A DNA stretch of 43,836 nt from Sphingomonas mali NBRC 15500 (GCF_001598415.1 NZ_BCYX01000032.1:1-43836); one strand, 5' to 3'; positions 17,281 through 25,727 are shown, counted from the first letter of the stretch. The notes: generated from the sequence alone by a model not told the origin. Program-made: numbers and translations.

Positions 17281-19146
17281 TTATTGCTGCGCGCGGGTGG
17301 CGGCTTCGTCGTCGTCCATCGCCTCGATCATCGCGAACACGATCTCCTCGATCCGCGCGGCGAGCTGGCGAATGGTCGGCGCCTGGAACAGGTCGCGCAG
17401 CGTGAGGTCGATGCCGAATGCCTCGCCCGCGCGCAGCACCACCTGGGTGCCGAGCAGCGAGTGGCCGCCGAGCAGGAAGAAATTGTCGTCGACCCCGACA
17501 TTGCCGCGGCCCAGCACGCCTTCGAGGATCTCGGCGAGCTTCGCTTCGGCGGGCGTCTCGGGCGCGGCGAACCCGGCCGAGGCGAGCGCGTTGGCATCGC
17601 TCGGTTCGGGCAAGGCGCGCTTGTCGAGCTTGCCGTTGGGCGTCAGCGGCAAAGCGTCGATGCGGACGAACGCGCCGGGGATCATATATTCGGGCAAGGT
17701 CTTGCCGAGAAATTCGCGCAGCTCTTCGGCCGACAGCGAATCCTTCTCGACGACATAAGCGACCAGCATGTCACCGCCATCGGGCGACGGCGCCGCGATC
17801 ACCGCGCCCGAGCGGACGCCGGGATGGGTGCGCAGGACACTCGCGGTTTCCTCGGGCTCGACGCGATGGCCGCGCACCTTGGCCTGGTCGTCGACGCGAC
17901 CGTGGAAGGTGATCTGGCCGTCCGGGCGCCAGGCGGCGCGGTCGCCGGTGCGATAGAAGCGCTCGCCGTCGATCGTGACGAACGCGGCAGCGGTGAGATC
18001 GGGCTGGTGGCGATAGCCGCGCGCGACTTGCGGGCCGCCGATATAGATTTCGCCCTGCTCGCCATCGGCGACCGGTTTGCGCTCGCCGTCGAGGATGCGG
18101 ATCGTGGTGCCCTTGATCGGATAGCCGATCGCGGGAAGGCCGGTCTCTTCATTGCCCGGCGGCACGATCGCCGAGGTCGCGACGACGGTGCATTCGGTCG
18201 GGCCGTAATTGTTGACCAGCGCGAAGGGCAGGCCTGGGCGCGGACGGCCGAGCAGGCGGTCGGCGCCGGTCAGGATGTAGCGCAGCTTGGTTCCCACTGC
18301 CCAATCGTCGCGGACCAGGTCCTGCGCGAGCGCGGTGGGCACGAACGCAACGGTAACGCCCTGGACGATCAGCCAGGCGCGCAGCCGTTCGTCGGAGGTA
18401 CGGACGTCATCGGTCGCCAGCACGACCGATGCGCCGGCGCACAGATACGGCCATACTTCCCAGACCGAGGCGTCGAAGCCGAGGCCGGCGAGGTGGCTGC
18501 CGCGATCCTCGGCGGTGACGCCGAACGCTTCGTTGTGCCAGCCGATCAGCCAGGAGAGGTTGGCGTGCGTGACCTCGACGCCCTTGGGCTTGCCGGTCGT
18601 ACCCGAGGTATAGATCACATAGGCCAGAGCATCGGGATCGTTGGGCGTCGTCGCGAGCGGCTCGGCATTAGCGAGCCCGGGGGCTTGCCAATCGAGCGTG
18701 ACGACCGGCGTCGGGCTGTTTGGCACGCGCGCGGCGGTATCTGCGCGGCCGACGACGAGGGCGCAGGCGGCTTCCTCGACGATCGTCTGGAGGCGGCCGT
18801 CGGGCCAACTCGGATCGAGCGGGAGGTAGGCGGCACCCGCTTTCCAGGCGCCGAGCACGACGACCAATTGGTCGAACGAGCGTTCGAGGCACACGCCGAC
18901 GAGCGATTCGCGACCGACACCGCGTGCCTGCAACCAGGCGGCGATACGGCTCGCCTGGGCGTCGAGTTCGGCATGGCTGAGCGTGCCGCACGGCGCGACC
19001 AGCGCGGTGGCATCGGGATGGCGCTTGGCGATCTCGGCGACGATATACGGCGTCGAGAAGGGCGGCGCGACGAAAGCGGCGACGCGGGTTGCCGGGGATT
19101 CGCCGCCCTGCGACGAATGGAGCGATGCGTTGTGCTGACTAGCCAT
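17281..19146 (-). CDS. stand-alone NRPS adenylation-thiolation protein, leucine-type code
   Basis: This 621-residue A-T didomain has no condensation domain. The adenylation cores are intact: YTSGTTGKPKG, NNYGPTE, YRTGDRAAW and the catalytic Lys in LTPNGKLDKRALP. The carrier domain has LLGGHSLLG with Ser563. Aligned to the GrsA phenylalanine domain (segments FDASVWE, VTVAFVPT, RYILTGAD and NNYGPTECTVV), the ten specificity residues read D-A-W-F-L-G-N-V-V-K. To my knowledge this is the standard leucine code. It should load leucine onto its own T domain as the starter unit, where the adjacent P450 can act before transfer to the C-A-T-TE protein. It is the first gene of the minus-strand operon, starting at ATG 19146. 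No MbtH-like helper gene was found nearby. Confidence 0.93.
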   Translation of the reverse strand: MASQHNASLHSSQGGESPATRVAAFVAPPFSTPYIVAEIAKRHPDATALVAPCGTLSHAELDAQASRIAAWLQARGVGRESLVGVCLERSFDQLVVVLGAWKAGAAYLPLDPSWPDGRLQTIVEEAACALVVGRADTAARVPNSPTPVVTLDWQAPGLANAEPLATTPNDPDALAYVIYTSGTTGKPKGVEVTHANLSWLIGWHNEAFGVTAEDRGSHLAGLGFDASVWEVWPYLCAGASVVLATDDVRTSDERLRAWLIVQGVTVAFVPTALAQDLVRDDWAVGTKLRYILTGADRLLGRPRPGLPFALVNNYGPTECTVVATSAIVPPGNEETGLPAIGYPIKGTTIRILDGERKPVADGEQGEIYIGGPQVARGYRHQPDLTAAAFVTIDGERFYRTGDRAAWRPDGQITFHGRVDDQAKVRGHRVEPEETASVLRTHPGVRSGAVIAAPSPDGGDMLVAYVVEKDSLSAEELREFLGKTLPEYMIPGAFVRIDALPLTPNGKLDKRALPEPSDANALASAGFAAPETPAEAKLAEILEGVLGRGNVGVDDNFFLLGGHSLLGTQVVLRAGEAFGIDLTLRDLFQAPTIRQLAARIEEIVFAMIEAMDDDEAATRAQQ

Positions 19147-19159
19147 AGGCTCGCGCTTA

Positions 19160-19169
19160 ACTGATCAGT
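19160..19169. promoter_or_regulatory. ACTGATCAGT palindrome before the NRPS operon
   Basis: A perfect ten-base palindrome lies 14 bases upstream of the A-T start, followed by an AT-rich tract (GTTTTGAAATATTTAAA). The region 19147-19310 separates the divergent NRPS operon and the acyltransferase gene and must hold promoters for both. An operator role is only a guess; a ten-base palindrome can occur by chance. Confidence 0.25.
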
Positions 19170-19310
19170 CGTTTTGAAATATTTAAAGCGGCGGCAACCT
19201 TCGCGTGCCCCGCGCTCGACGAGCGGCGGCGGAGAGATGCCGAGCAGTAAAAGCGGCGTTAACCATCGTCGCTCAACGGATCGAAACGCGTCCGGCGCAA
19301 TATCCCGCTT

Positions 19311-20339
19311 ATGGGGGAGGGCCTTCAGAACCGCGATGTCGCGTGGACATCACCCCCGCTGCGTGTCGATAAGCCGCGCGTTTCGGGAATCGACCTGTTT
19401 CGTGGCGCGCTGGTCGTCCTGGTCATTCTCGGGCATTTCGCCGAACTGAACCAACGCCACCATTTCCTGACCTGGTTCGGCATCGGCTTCCGGATGCCGC
19501 TGTTCATCGGGTTGACCGGCTATCTGTTCAACCTCGAACTCGCGCGCAGCCTGTCGTCGGCGGGGCTGCTGCGGAAATACTATAACCGCATGATCCTGCC
19601 GTGGATTGCCGCCTGTGCGGTGGCGGTGGTGATCACCGGCTCGATAGCCTGGTTCACTCCTTTCTATGCGGTGATCCGCCCGCCTTATCATTTGTGGTTC
19701 GTGCCGGTCATCCTGGCCTTCATGTTCGCGGCCAAATTGTGTCGCCTCGGTCCCGCGACGATGCTGGCGATCGCGATTCCGACCAGCATTGGCGCAATGT
19801 ACCTGTTCGGCGTCGGGCACGACGTCTGGCAATTGGGCGCGTGGACGCCCGACCGGCGCTATTTCATCTATCCGATCTATTTCGCGCTGGGGATGTGGGT
19901 CGCGCGCCGCCCTGCGCCGACGCACGCATATCTGTTGCTGCTGGTCGCGTTCGCCGGGCTGCTGTGGTGGTCGCGCCTGTACGATCATCCTTCGACCGCG
20001 GCCGAAGCAGCCGCCGAACTGCTACTGTGCGTCCCGCTGATCGTCTTGTTTCCCTGGCTGCGGCGGATAAGGTTCGACGTCGCGCTGATCAGCGCGATCG
20101 GCCGGGACAGCCTATTCTTCTACCTTTGGCACCCGCTGGTGTTCGCTTTGTGGTCGGCCCGGGGATTTTCCGGGGCGCCGTTGCTGGCGCTGGCGGCCGG
20201 CACGACATTGGCGGCGTGGATGATGATCGCGCGCTTGCCCAATTTGTCGGGCGTGCTGGGCGTGCGGCCGGTCGCCTCGCCGGCTCACGCCGCCGCGACC
20301 AGAATGCCTGATGCCGCGACGCCCGAGAGCGCGGCATGA
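19311..20339 (+). CDS. acyltransferase family 3 (OafA/NodX-like) membrane protein
   Basis: This 342-residue integral membrane protein with about ten helices belongs to the acyltransferase-3 family, which transfers acetyl or other acyl groups to sugars, peptides or lipids at the inner membrane. The signature is in the first helix: GIDLFRGALVVLVILGHF, with the conserved Arg and the His about ten residues later. A central RPPYHLWFVPVILAFMFA segment and the late SLFFYLWHPLVF helix are also typical. It starts at ATG 19311, divergent from the NRPS operon by 164 bases. Its stop overlaps the next gene start (ATGA), so the two genes are coupled. It may tailor the NRPS product or a surface polysaccharide; sequence alone does not decide. 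Confidence 0.85.
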   Translation: MGEGLQNRDVAWTSPPLRVDKPRVSGIDLFRGALVVLVILGHFAELNQRHHFLTWFGIGFRMPLFIGLTGYLFNLELARSLSSAGLLRKYYNRMILPWIAACAVAVVITGSIAWFTPFYAVIRPPYHLWFVPVILAFMFAAKLCRLGPATMLAIAIPTSIGAMYLFGVGHDVWQLGAWTPDRRYFIYPIYFALGMWVARRPAPTHAYLLLLVAFAGLLWWSRLYDHPSTAAEAAAELLLCVPLIVLFPWLRRIRFDVALISAIGRDSLFFYLWHPLVFALWSARGFSGAPLLALAAGTTLAAWMMIARLPNLSGVLGVRPVASPAHAAATRMPDAATPESAA

Positions 20340-21553
20340 GCACTGCGTTCAGACTATGCCGTACCGGGATGATGACCATCGCCTGGATCATGGTGCTGCC
20401 GTGCCTGTTGATCCTGATCGGTGCGATCGTGCCTGTCGTCCCGTGGTTTCGCATCTACGCCTTGGGCGTCGTGCCCAACCACACGTCGTGGCTGTTCCTG
20501 TGGGGGATTGCAGCGTTGTTGATCGGGTTGCTGGCGAATTCGCTGTGCAAATCGAGGGCTGCGATCGCTCTCGTCGCGACCGCCGTCGTTACCATTTTCG
20601 CGACGACTTGGGCGATGCTCCACCTGCTCTATGTCGCGCAGGTCAACGGCGCGCGGATCAACGTCGTCCGGGCGCTCGAATTGCGCGAAGTGCGCGATGG
20701 CGCACGCCCGGACGAAAGCCGTATCTATTCGCGCCCGAGCGGCGAAGATCTCTGGCTCGACATCTACCATCCCGCGCGAACACCAGCCGGCACGTTGAGT
20801 CCGGTGCTGATCGCCGTGCATGGCGGCGGCTTCTTTCAGGGTAGCCGCTCATCGGGCGCCGGGAACCAGCGCTGGTTCGCCGACCATGGCTGGACCGTGA
20901 TCAGCATCGACTATCGGCTGGCTAGAGCTGATCGGCCGACCTGGAATTTGGCGACGCGCGACGTGCAATGCGCGCTCGCCTGGACCGCCGCCAACGCGGC
21001 GGCGTTGCACATCGACCTCGATCGCGTGACGCTGACCGGCGGGTCGGCCGGGGGCAGCCTGGCGATGGCTGCCGGATATTTGGCCAATGCCAAGCGCACC
21101 GACCCGGAATGCGGCCCCGCCATTCCGCACATCGCGGTCGTGGTTGCCAAGGCGCCGCTGATCGACGTCATCGGGTCGTGGTATTATGAGAGCGAATTGC
21201 GTGACGAGCAGCGTTCGTACCTGACGCGCTATATCGGCGGATCGCCGCGCGATTATCCCGATCGTTATGCCGCGATCGATTTGCGCCATTTCCAATTTCC
21301 CAGCAATCCGCCGACGTTGATCCTGGGCGGCGCGTCCGATCCCTTGCTATCGGCGGAAGCGGGGGGGGATTTCGTGCGGAAGGGGAAAGCCGCCGGGCTC
21401 GATGTCCGGCAGATCCTGTTCCCCTATTCGGGGCACGATTTCAACACGACCTATAACAGCATCACCAACCAGGCGATGCGGCAGATCATCGCGCAGTTCA
21501 TCGTCGACCACGGCGCGGGGCCGAAGCTGCCCGGGCTGACGTTCGCGGACTAA
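20336..21553 (+). CDS. membrane-anchored alpha/beta hydrolase (HSL/esterase-like)
   Basis: This is a 405-residue protein. The first 110 residues form about three membrane helices; the rest is an alpha/beta hydrolase facing the periplasm. The oxyanion motif HGGGF, the nucleophile motif GGSAGGS, the acid in LGGASDPLL and the final His in YSGHDFN are all present, placing it among hormone-sensitive-lipase-like esterases. It is translationally coupled to the acyltransferase gene by a four-base overlap. An acyl-adding enzyme paired with a membrane-bound esterase suggests the two act on the same molecule. The link to the divergent NRPS operon is only by position. The start is ATG 20336; a second Met at residue 12 is possible. 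Confidence 0.85.
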   Translation: MSTAFRLCRTGMMTIAWIMVLPCLLILIGAIVPVVPWFRIYALGVVPNHTSWLFLWGIAALLIGLLANSLCKSRAAIALVATAVVTIFATTWAMLHLLYVAQVNGARINVVRALELREVRDGARPDESRIYSRPSGEDLWLDIYHPARTPAGTLSPVLIAVHGGGFFQGSRSSGAGNQRWFADHGWTVISIDYRLARADRPTWNLATRDVQCALAWTAANAAALHIDLDRVTLTGGSAGGSLAMAAGYLANAKRTDPECGPAIPHIAVVVAKAPLIDVIGSWYYESELRDEQRSYLTRYIGGSPRDYPDRYAAIDLRHFQFPSNPPTLILGGASDPLLSAEAGGDFVRKGKAAGLDVRQILFPYSGHDFNTTYNSITNQAMRQIIAQFIVDHGAGPKLPGLTFAD

Positions 21554-21627
21554 CCCGGCACATTTATTCCCGGATAGGCCGGATCGCTTCTGAACGCGGT
21601 CGAGCGCCGACCGATCGATCGACATGC

Positions 21628-22257
21628 TCAGTCGGCGGGCTTGAACCGGTCCGGGTGTGCCGCGGCGACCATGTCGACCGCGGTCAGGCGAGCGTCGATT
21701 TCCACTAGGCGGGGGAAAGCGCCGAGCGGCGTGTCCAGCCGCCGGGCATTGTACATCTGGGGCACCAGACAGACGTCGGACAAATCGGGCACCGCGCCGC
21801 CCAGGAACGCGTCGGCACCCGCCATGGCCTCCAGCGCGGTGAAGCCCTCGACGATCCAATGGCGGTACCAATCATCGCGTGCCGCCTGGTCGACGCCCAT
21901 CTCGCTCAACCGGCGCAGGACGCGCAGATTGTCGACCGGGTGGATGTCGGCGGCGATGACCAGCGCGCGCTGCAGGGTCATGGCGCGTGCGAACGCGTCG
22001 GCCGGGATCAGCCGCGGTTCGGGAAAGCGCGCGTCGAGATAGTCGATGATCGCCAGGCTCTGGCCGATCACATGCCCGTCGATCTCGAGCGTCGGGACCA
22101 GTCCCTGTGGATTGACCGCGAGATTTGCCGGTGAAACGTGCTCGCGCTTGAGCAGATTGACGTCGTGGCGCTCATAGTCGACCCGCTTCATCGCCAACGC
22201 GATGCGCACGCGATAGCTTGCCGACGAGCGCCAATAATCGTGCAGCCTGATCGTCAC
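21628..22257 (-). CDS. maiA: maleylacetoacetate isomerase (zeta-class GST)
   Basis: This 209-residue glutathione transferase fold catalyses maleylacetoacetate to fumarylacetoacetate isomerisation in tyrosine breakdown. The zeta-class active-site motif SSASYRVRIAL is at residues about 10-20 (SSCSWRVRIAL in the family). The C-terminal domain contains IHPVDNLRVLRRL, a hallmark of this enzyme. Length is exactly that expected. The start is GTG 22257, overlapping the stop of the upstream transporter (GTGA); the frame stays open further upstream but only by chance. No other tyrosine degradation genes (hmgA, fahA) are in the window. Confidence 0.9.
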   Translation of the reverse strand: MTIRLHDYWRSSASYRVRIALAMKRVDYERHDVNLLKREHVSPANLAVNPQGLVPTLEIDGHVIGQSLAIIDYLDARFPEPRLIPADAFARAMTLQRALVIAADIHPVDNLRVLRRLSEMGVDQAARDDWYRHWIVEGFTALEAMAGADAFLGGAVPDLSDVCLVPQMYNARRLDTPLGAFPRLVEIDARLTAVDMVAAAHPDRFKPAD

Positions 22258-23342
22258 AGCATGCCCATGCCGGCGGCGGCGGCTTCGGCATCCTCCTCGG
22301 CGGTGCGTTCCGAATTGCGCTCGAGCGCGACCTTGATCATCGCGGTCAGCGGGTCGGCGAGCGCCAACCCGAGTACACCGAACAGGGTCGAGGCGAGAAT
22401 CTGCATCGACAAGGTCAGTGCCGGGGGCAGATCGACCGTGCGCCGCGCGACCAGCGGAATCACCACCCAGCCGTCGAAGGTCTGAACGACGAAATAGATC
22501 AGGATGGCGGTCAGCCCTTTGTCCATTCCCGCGCTGAACCCGACCGAGACCATCAGCACGCCGCTGACGAACGCGCCGATATTGGGAATGAAGGCGAGCA
22601 TGCCGGTGATGATGCCGAGCACCAGCGCCATCGGGATGCCGAACAGGCTGAGCGCGATCCACGTCACCACGCCTTCGAACGCCATGCCCGCCAGCCGCCC
22701 GGCAAGCAGGCGCCGGAGCTGTTTCGCCATCCGCCCCAGCGTGATCGAGAATTCGCCGCGATAGTCACTCGGCACCATCCATTGCAGTCCGCGATCGTAA
22801 ATCCTGGGCTCCATCGCGACGAAAAGTCCGATGATCATGATCATGAACAAGGTGGTGACCGCGCCCAGCGCGGTGCCGATCCAACTGGTCAGCTTGCCGA
22901 CCGACCCCAAGGCCTGTTGCGCGAGGCCCTTGAGGTCCTCGGCTCCGGGCAGGATGCCTTGCGCGGCCGCCCATTGCGACAGCCGGTCCGCCTGGACCTC
23001 CAACGTCGTCTGGAGCTGTTGGAACTGGATCACCACGCCGGCGCCCGTCTTGTAAAAGACGAGTCCGATGAAGGCGATCGTCAGGATGACGACGATCAGC
23101 AGCCGCCAGCCGCGCGCAATCGGCAGGACGCGGCCCAGCAGGCGTACGCCGCCGTCGAGCATCGAGGCGAATACCAGCCCCGCCAGGATGATCAGGATCG
23201 GCTGGATCAGGATCACCACCAGCGCCATCGTCGCGGCGAGCCCGAGCCACACCGCCGCTCGCTTCAACTCGCGGCGCATCTCGGGATCGCGCATCTCGTT
23301 GGGACTGGGCTCGGCGACCAGCCTGGAGGTATCGTCAGCCAT
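22254..23342 (-). CDS. AI-2E family transporter (PerM-like)
   Basis: This 362-residue membrane protein has the family's layout: two N-terminal helices (LAATMALVVILIQPILIILAGLVFASML), a long soluble stretch, then paired helices. It contains the conserved FGIPMALVLGIITGMLAFIPNIGAFVSG segment. Members are proton- or sodium-coupled exporters of uncertain substrate; only some move autoinducer-2. The gene follows lepB with a one-base overlap and overlaps maiA by four bases, so it lies in a run from pdxJ through acpS and lepB to maiA. The C-terminus is short and Ala/Glu-rich. Confidence 0.9.
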   Translation of the reverse strand: MADDTSRLVAEPSPNEMRDPEMRRELKRAAVWLGLAATMALVVILIQPILIILAGLVFASMLDGGVRLLGRVLPIARGWRLLIVVILTIAFIGLVFYKTGAGVVIQFQQLQTTLEVQADRLSQWAAAQGILPGAEDLKGLAQQALGSVGKLTSWIGTALGAVTTLFMIMIIGLFVAMEPRIYDRGLQWMVPSDYRGEFSITLGRMAKQLRRLLAGRLAGMAFEGVVTWIALSLFGIPMALVLGIITGMLAFIPNIGAFVSGVLMVSVGFSAGMDKGLTAILIYFVVQTFDGWVVIPLVARRTVDLPPALTLSMQILASTLFGVLGLALADPLTAMIKVALERNSERTAEEDAEAAAAGMGML

Positions 23343-24352
23343 TATTTATCCCGTGCGGGATGGAGCGAGGTGCCCGCGCGGCCGCCCCGCAGTCCGCCCC
23401 ACCAGGTCAGCGGGTTCCAAGTCGCCTTGCCGTTCTTTGAAAAGGTGATGAACTCGGCGCGGCCGCCGATATATTCCCAGGGGACCGGGCCGCCCAGGCC
23501 GTCCTGGTCGAGCGCGATGCGGCTGTCGGCCGAGCGTTCGCGATTGTCGCCCATCAGGAAGACATGGTCGGGCGGGACCGTGCGCGGGCCGTAATTGTCG
23601 CCTTCATAATAGTTCGGATCGCTGCCCGGCGTGCTGCGGCTGAGATCGACCGTTTCGAAGCTCCGCCCGTTGGGCAGGGTCTCGCGGACCAGCGGCAACC
23701 GGCAGAAATGCTTGTTCGCGGGACCCTGCAGGCCACCGGGGATGTCGCAGGTCGTGCCATATTCCTGACCGGTCAGCGCCACGCCGCCATAATCGGGAAG
23801 ATCGACATAATGGAGCGGACCGCGCTTCACCGGCACGTTGTTGATGAACACGACGCCGTTGCGCACTTCGATGCGATCGCCCGGCAGGCCGATCACGCGC
23901 TTGATATAATCGCTATTGCGTCCCGGGGGCGTGACGATGACGACATCGCCGCGTTCGGGCATGCGGCCGAACAGCCGGCCCTTGATGAACGGCAATTGCA
24001 CGCCCCAGCTTTCCTGCGGTTTGTGCTCGACCAGATCGCGCCACATCGCGACGGGATTGGGCAAAGTGGGCGAGATGAACGACCAGCCATAGGCATATTT
24101 GGCGACGACCAGCTGATCGCCGACCTCGAGCCCCGGCAGCATCGATTCGGACGGGATGTAGAAAGGCTTGGCGATGAAGCTGTGGAAACCGAGCACGGCG
24201 AGGATCAGCCAGAAGATGCCGGCAATCTCTTTCCAGACGGCGTGCGCGCGCGCGCCCCATTTGTCCGCGGGTGCGGGCGCAGGCGTCGCGGTCTCGGGCG
24301 GTGCCGCCACGGGGTCGAATTTTCCGTCGTTCAACGCCAACTCGTCACTCAT
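23342..24352 (-). CDS. lepB: signal peptidase I
   Basis: This 336-residue inner-membrane serine protease removes signal peptides from Sec-exported proteins. A membrane helix at about residues 43-61 precedes the catalytic Ser70 in IPSESMLPG. The general base Lys151 is in DYIKRVIGLPGD. The C-terminal signature GDNRERSADSR is present. The N-terminus has a Pro/Ala-rich cytosolic tail of about thirty residues. The insert from about residue 195 to 255, between the VNNVPVKR-like region and the final signature, is long, as in other alphaproteobacterial LepB. The start overlaps the acpS stop (ATGA). Confidence 0.96.
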   Translation of the reverse strand: MSDELALNDGKFDPVAAPPETATPAPAPADKWGARAHAVWKEIAGIFWLILAVLGFHSFIAKPFYIPSESMLPGLEVGDQLVVAKYAYGWSFISPTLPNPVAMWRDLVEHKPQESWGVQLPFIKGRLFGRMPERGDVVIVTPPGRNSDYIKRVIGLPGDRIEVRNGVVFINNVPVKRGPLHYVDLPDYGGVALTGQEYGTTCDIPGGLQGPANKHFCRLPLVRETLPNGRSFETVDLSRSTPGSDPNYYEGDNYGPRTVPPDHVFLMGDNRERSADSRIALDQDGLGGPVPWEYIGGRAEFITFSKNGKATWNPLTWWGGLRGGRAGTSLHPARDK

Positions 24353-24795
24353 TCGTCATTCCCGATACCATGTCCCGGCCCGATAGCATCATCCACGGCC
24401 GGCCGCGCCTCGATCACCACGAAGGCCTGCGCCCAGGGATGATCGTCGGTTAGTGTTACATGTATATAAGACACGTGGCCAGCCGGCGTGATCGCGTCGA
24501 GTCGCGCTTTCGCGCCGCCGGTCAGTGCCAGGGTCGGCGCCCCCGATCGCGCGTTGACCACGCCGATGTCGCGCATGAACACGCCGGCCTTGAACCCGGT
24601 GCCGATCGCCTTGGAAAAGGCCTCCTTGGCGGCGAAGCGCTTGGCCAATGTTCCAGCCTTGGTGAACGGACGGCGATTCGCCTTGGCGCGCTCGACGTCG
24701 GTGAACACGCGATTCTCGAATCGTTCGCCGAATCGATCGAGCGAATTCTGGATCCGCTCGATGTTACACAGGTCGGAGCCCAGGCCGATGATCAT
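24349..24795 (-). CDS. acpS: holo-[acyl-carrier-protein] synthase
   Basis: This 148-residue enzyme transfers phosphopantetheine from CoA to the fatty acid carrier protein. The family opens with MIIGLGSDLCNIERI (the magnesium Asp in GSDL), and the second site AKRFAAKEAFSKAIGTG is intact. ATG 24795 is the start because the protein then begins exactly as the family does. A spurious upstream ATG at 24864 falls in the loop of the large inverted repeat and would add 23 residues encoded by the hairpin. The gene lies between pdxJ and lepB, a normal neighbourhood in this group. There is no obvious ribosome site: an A-rich ACAAAAAAAC precedes the ATG. Confidence 0.95.
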   Translation of the reverse strand: MIIGLGSDLCNIERIQNSLDRFGERFENRVFTDVERAKANRRPFTKAGTLAKRFAAKEAFSKAIGTGFKAGVFMRDIGVVNARSGAPTLALTGGAKARLDAITPAGHVSYIHVTLTDDHPWAQAFVVIEARPAVDDAIGPGHGIGNDE

Positions 24796-24820
24796 GTTTT
24801 TTTGTCCGCTGCCGCGGAAG

Positions 24821-24900
24821 CGGTGCCGGCCCGCACCCCCGCCCGGCCGCCCATAGGGTACCATGACTGGGCGGCCGGGCGGGGGTGCGGGCCGGCACCG
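24821..24900. repeat. perfect 33-bp inverted repeat with 14-base loop
   Basis: The arms 24821-24853 and 24868-24900 are exact reverse complements over all 33 bases, and very GC-rich. The loop 24854-24867 contains the palindrome GGTACC. It fills most of the 121-base gap between pdxJ and acpS, starting 17 bases after the pdxJ stop on the transcribed strand. No T-tract follows on either strand (an A-run follows on the acpS side), so it is not a standard terminator. In RNA it would be an extremely stable hairpin. Confidence 0.95.
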
Positions 24901-24916
24901 TGCGCTTCAACGCACA

Positions 24917-25657
24917 TTAACGCGCCTCATCCATCAGCGCGCGCATCCGACGCACCACCGGTGCCAAGCCATCGAATATCGCCTCGCCGATCAGGAAATG
25001 GCCGATATTGAGTTCGCGGATCTGGGCGATCGCGGCGATCGGCACGACATTGTCGAAAGTCAGGCCGTGCCCGGCATGGGCTTCGATCCCGTTCTTGGCG
25101 GCGAGCGCCGCGGCATCGGCGATTCGGCGGAGCTCGATGGCGCGTTCTTCGCCGTCCAGTTCGCAATAGCGGCCGGTATGGATCTCGACCACCGGGGCGC
25201 CGAGGCTCAGCGCCGCCTCGATCTGGCGCGGGTCGGGCTCGATGAACAAGGAGACGCGGATATTGGCCGCGCCCAGCGCGCGGACCATCGGTGCCAGGTG
25301 ATTGTGCTGGCCCGCGGCGTCGAGTCCGCCTTCGGTGGTGCGCTCCTCGCGCTTTTCGGGGACGATGCACGCGGCGTGCGGGCGATGACGCAACGCTATC
25401 TCGAGCATCTCGTCGGTCGCGGCCATTTCGAGGTTGAGCGGGATCGGGAGTTCGGCGGATAGCCGCGCGATATCCTGGTCGGTGATATGGCGGCGGTCCT
25501 CGCGCAGATGCGCGGTGATGCCGTCGGCGCCCGCATCTGCCGCGAGCAAGGCGGCGCGCACGGGGTCGGGATAGCCGGAGCCGCGCGCGTTACGGACGGT
25601 CGCGACATGGTCGATATTGACGCCCAGGCGCAGGCGTTCAGGAGGGGAACCGCTCAT
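24917..25657 (-). CDS. pdxJ: pyridoxine 5'-phosphate synthase
   Basis: This 246-residue TIM-barrel enzyme condenses 3-amino-2-oxopropyl phosphate with 1-deoxyxylulose 5-phosphate in the DXP-dependent vitamin B6 route. Signatures seen: LGVNIDHVATVRNARG at the N-terminus, GITAHLREDRRHI, PLNLEMAATDEM, CIVPEKREERTTEGG and VEIHTGRYC. Length fits. The start is ATG 25657. It is divergent from the cytochrome oxidase operon. Downstream on the same strand lies the 33-bp inverted repeat and then acpS. Confidence 0.97.
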   Translation of the reverse strand: MSGSPPERLRLGVNIDHVATVRNARGSGYPDPVRAALLAADAGADGITAHLREDRRHITDQDIARLSAELPIPLNLEMAATDEMLEIALRHRPHAACIVPEKREERTTEGGLDAAGQHNHLAPMVRALGAANIRVSLFIEPDPRQIEAALSLGAPVVEIHTGRYCELDGEERAIELRRIADAAALAAKNGIEAHAGHGLTFDNVVPIAAIAQIRELNIGHFLIGEAIFDGLAPVVRRMRALMDEAR

Positions 25658-25727
25658 CTGGCGCCCCAGATACGGGCCCGGTTCGAGGCGCGCAACGTCA
25701 TGTCTCTGCGAAAATCGACTCCCGCGC

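Noticed and set aside
14282..19164. Very long plus-strand open frames (695 and 1094 codons) opposite the NRPS and P450 genes
   Set aside because: They are Arg/Asp/His-rich mirror frames caused by the high-GC codon pattern of the real minus-strand genes, with no domain or start signal.
24796..24864. N-terminal extension of acpS from the ATG inside the inverted-repeat loop
   Set aside because: The added residues are encoded by the hairpin itself and are not part of any AcpS; ATG 24795 gives the canonical start.
24821..24900. 33-bp inverted repeat as an ordinary intrinsic terminator
   Set aside because: No T-tract on either strand, and the stem is far longer than typical terminators.
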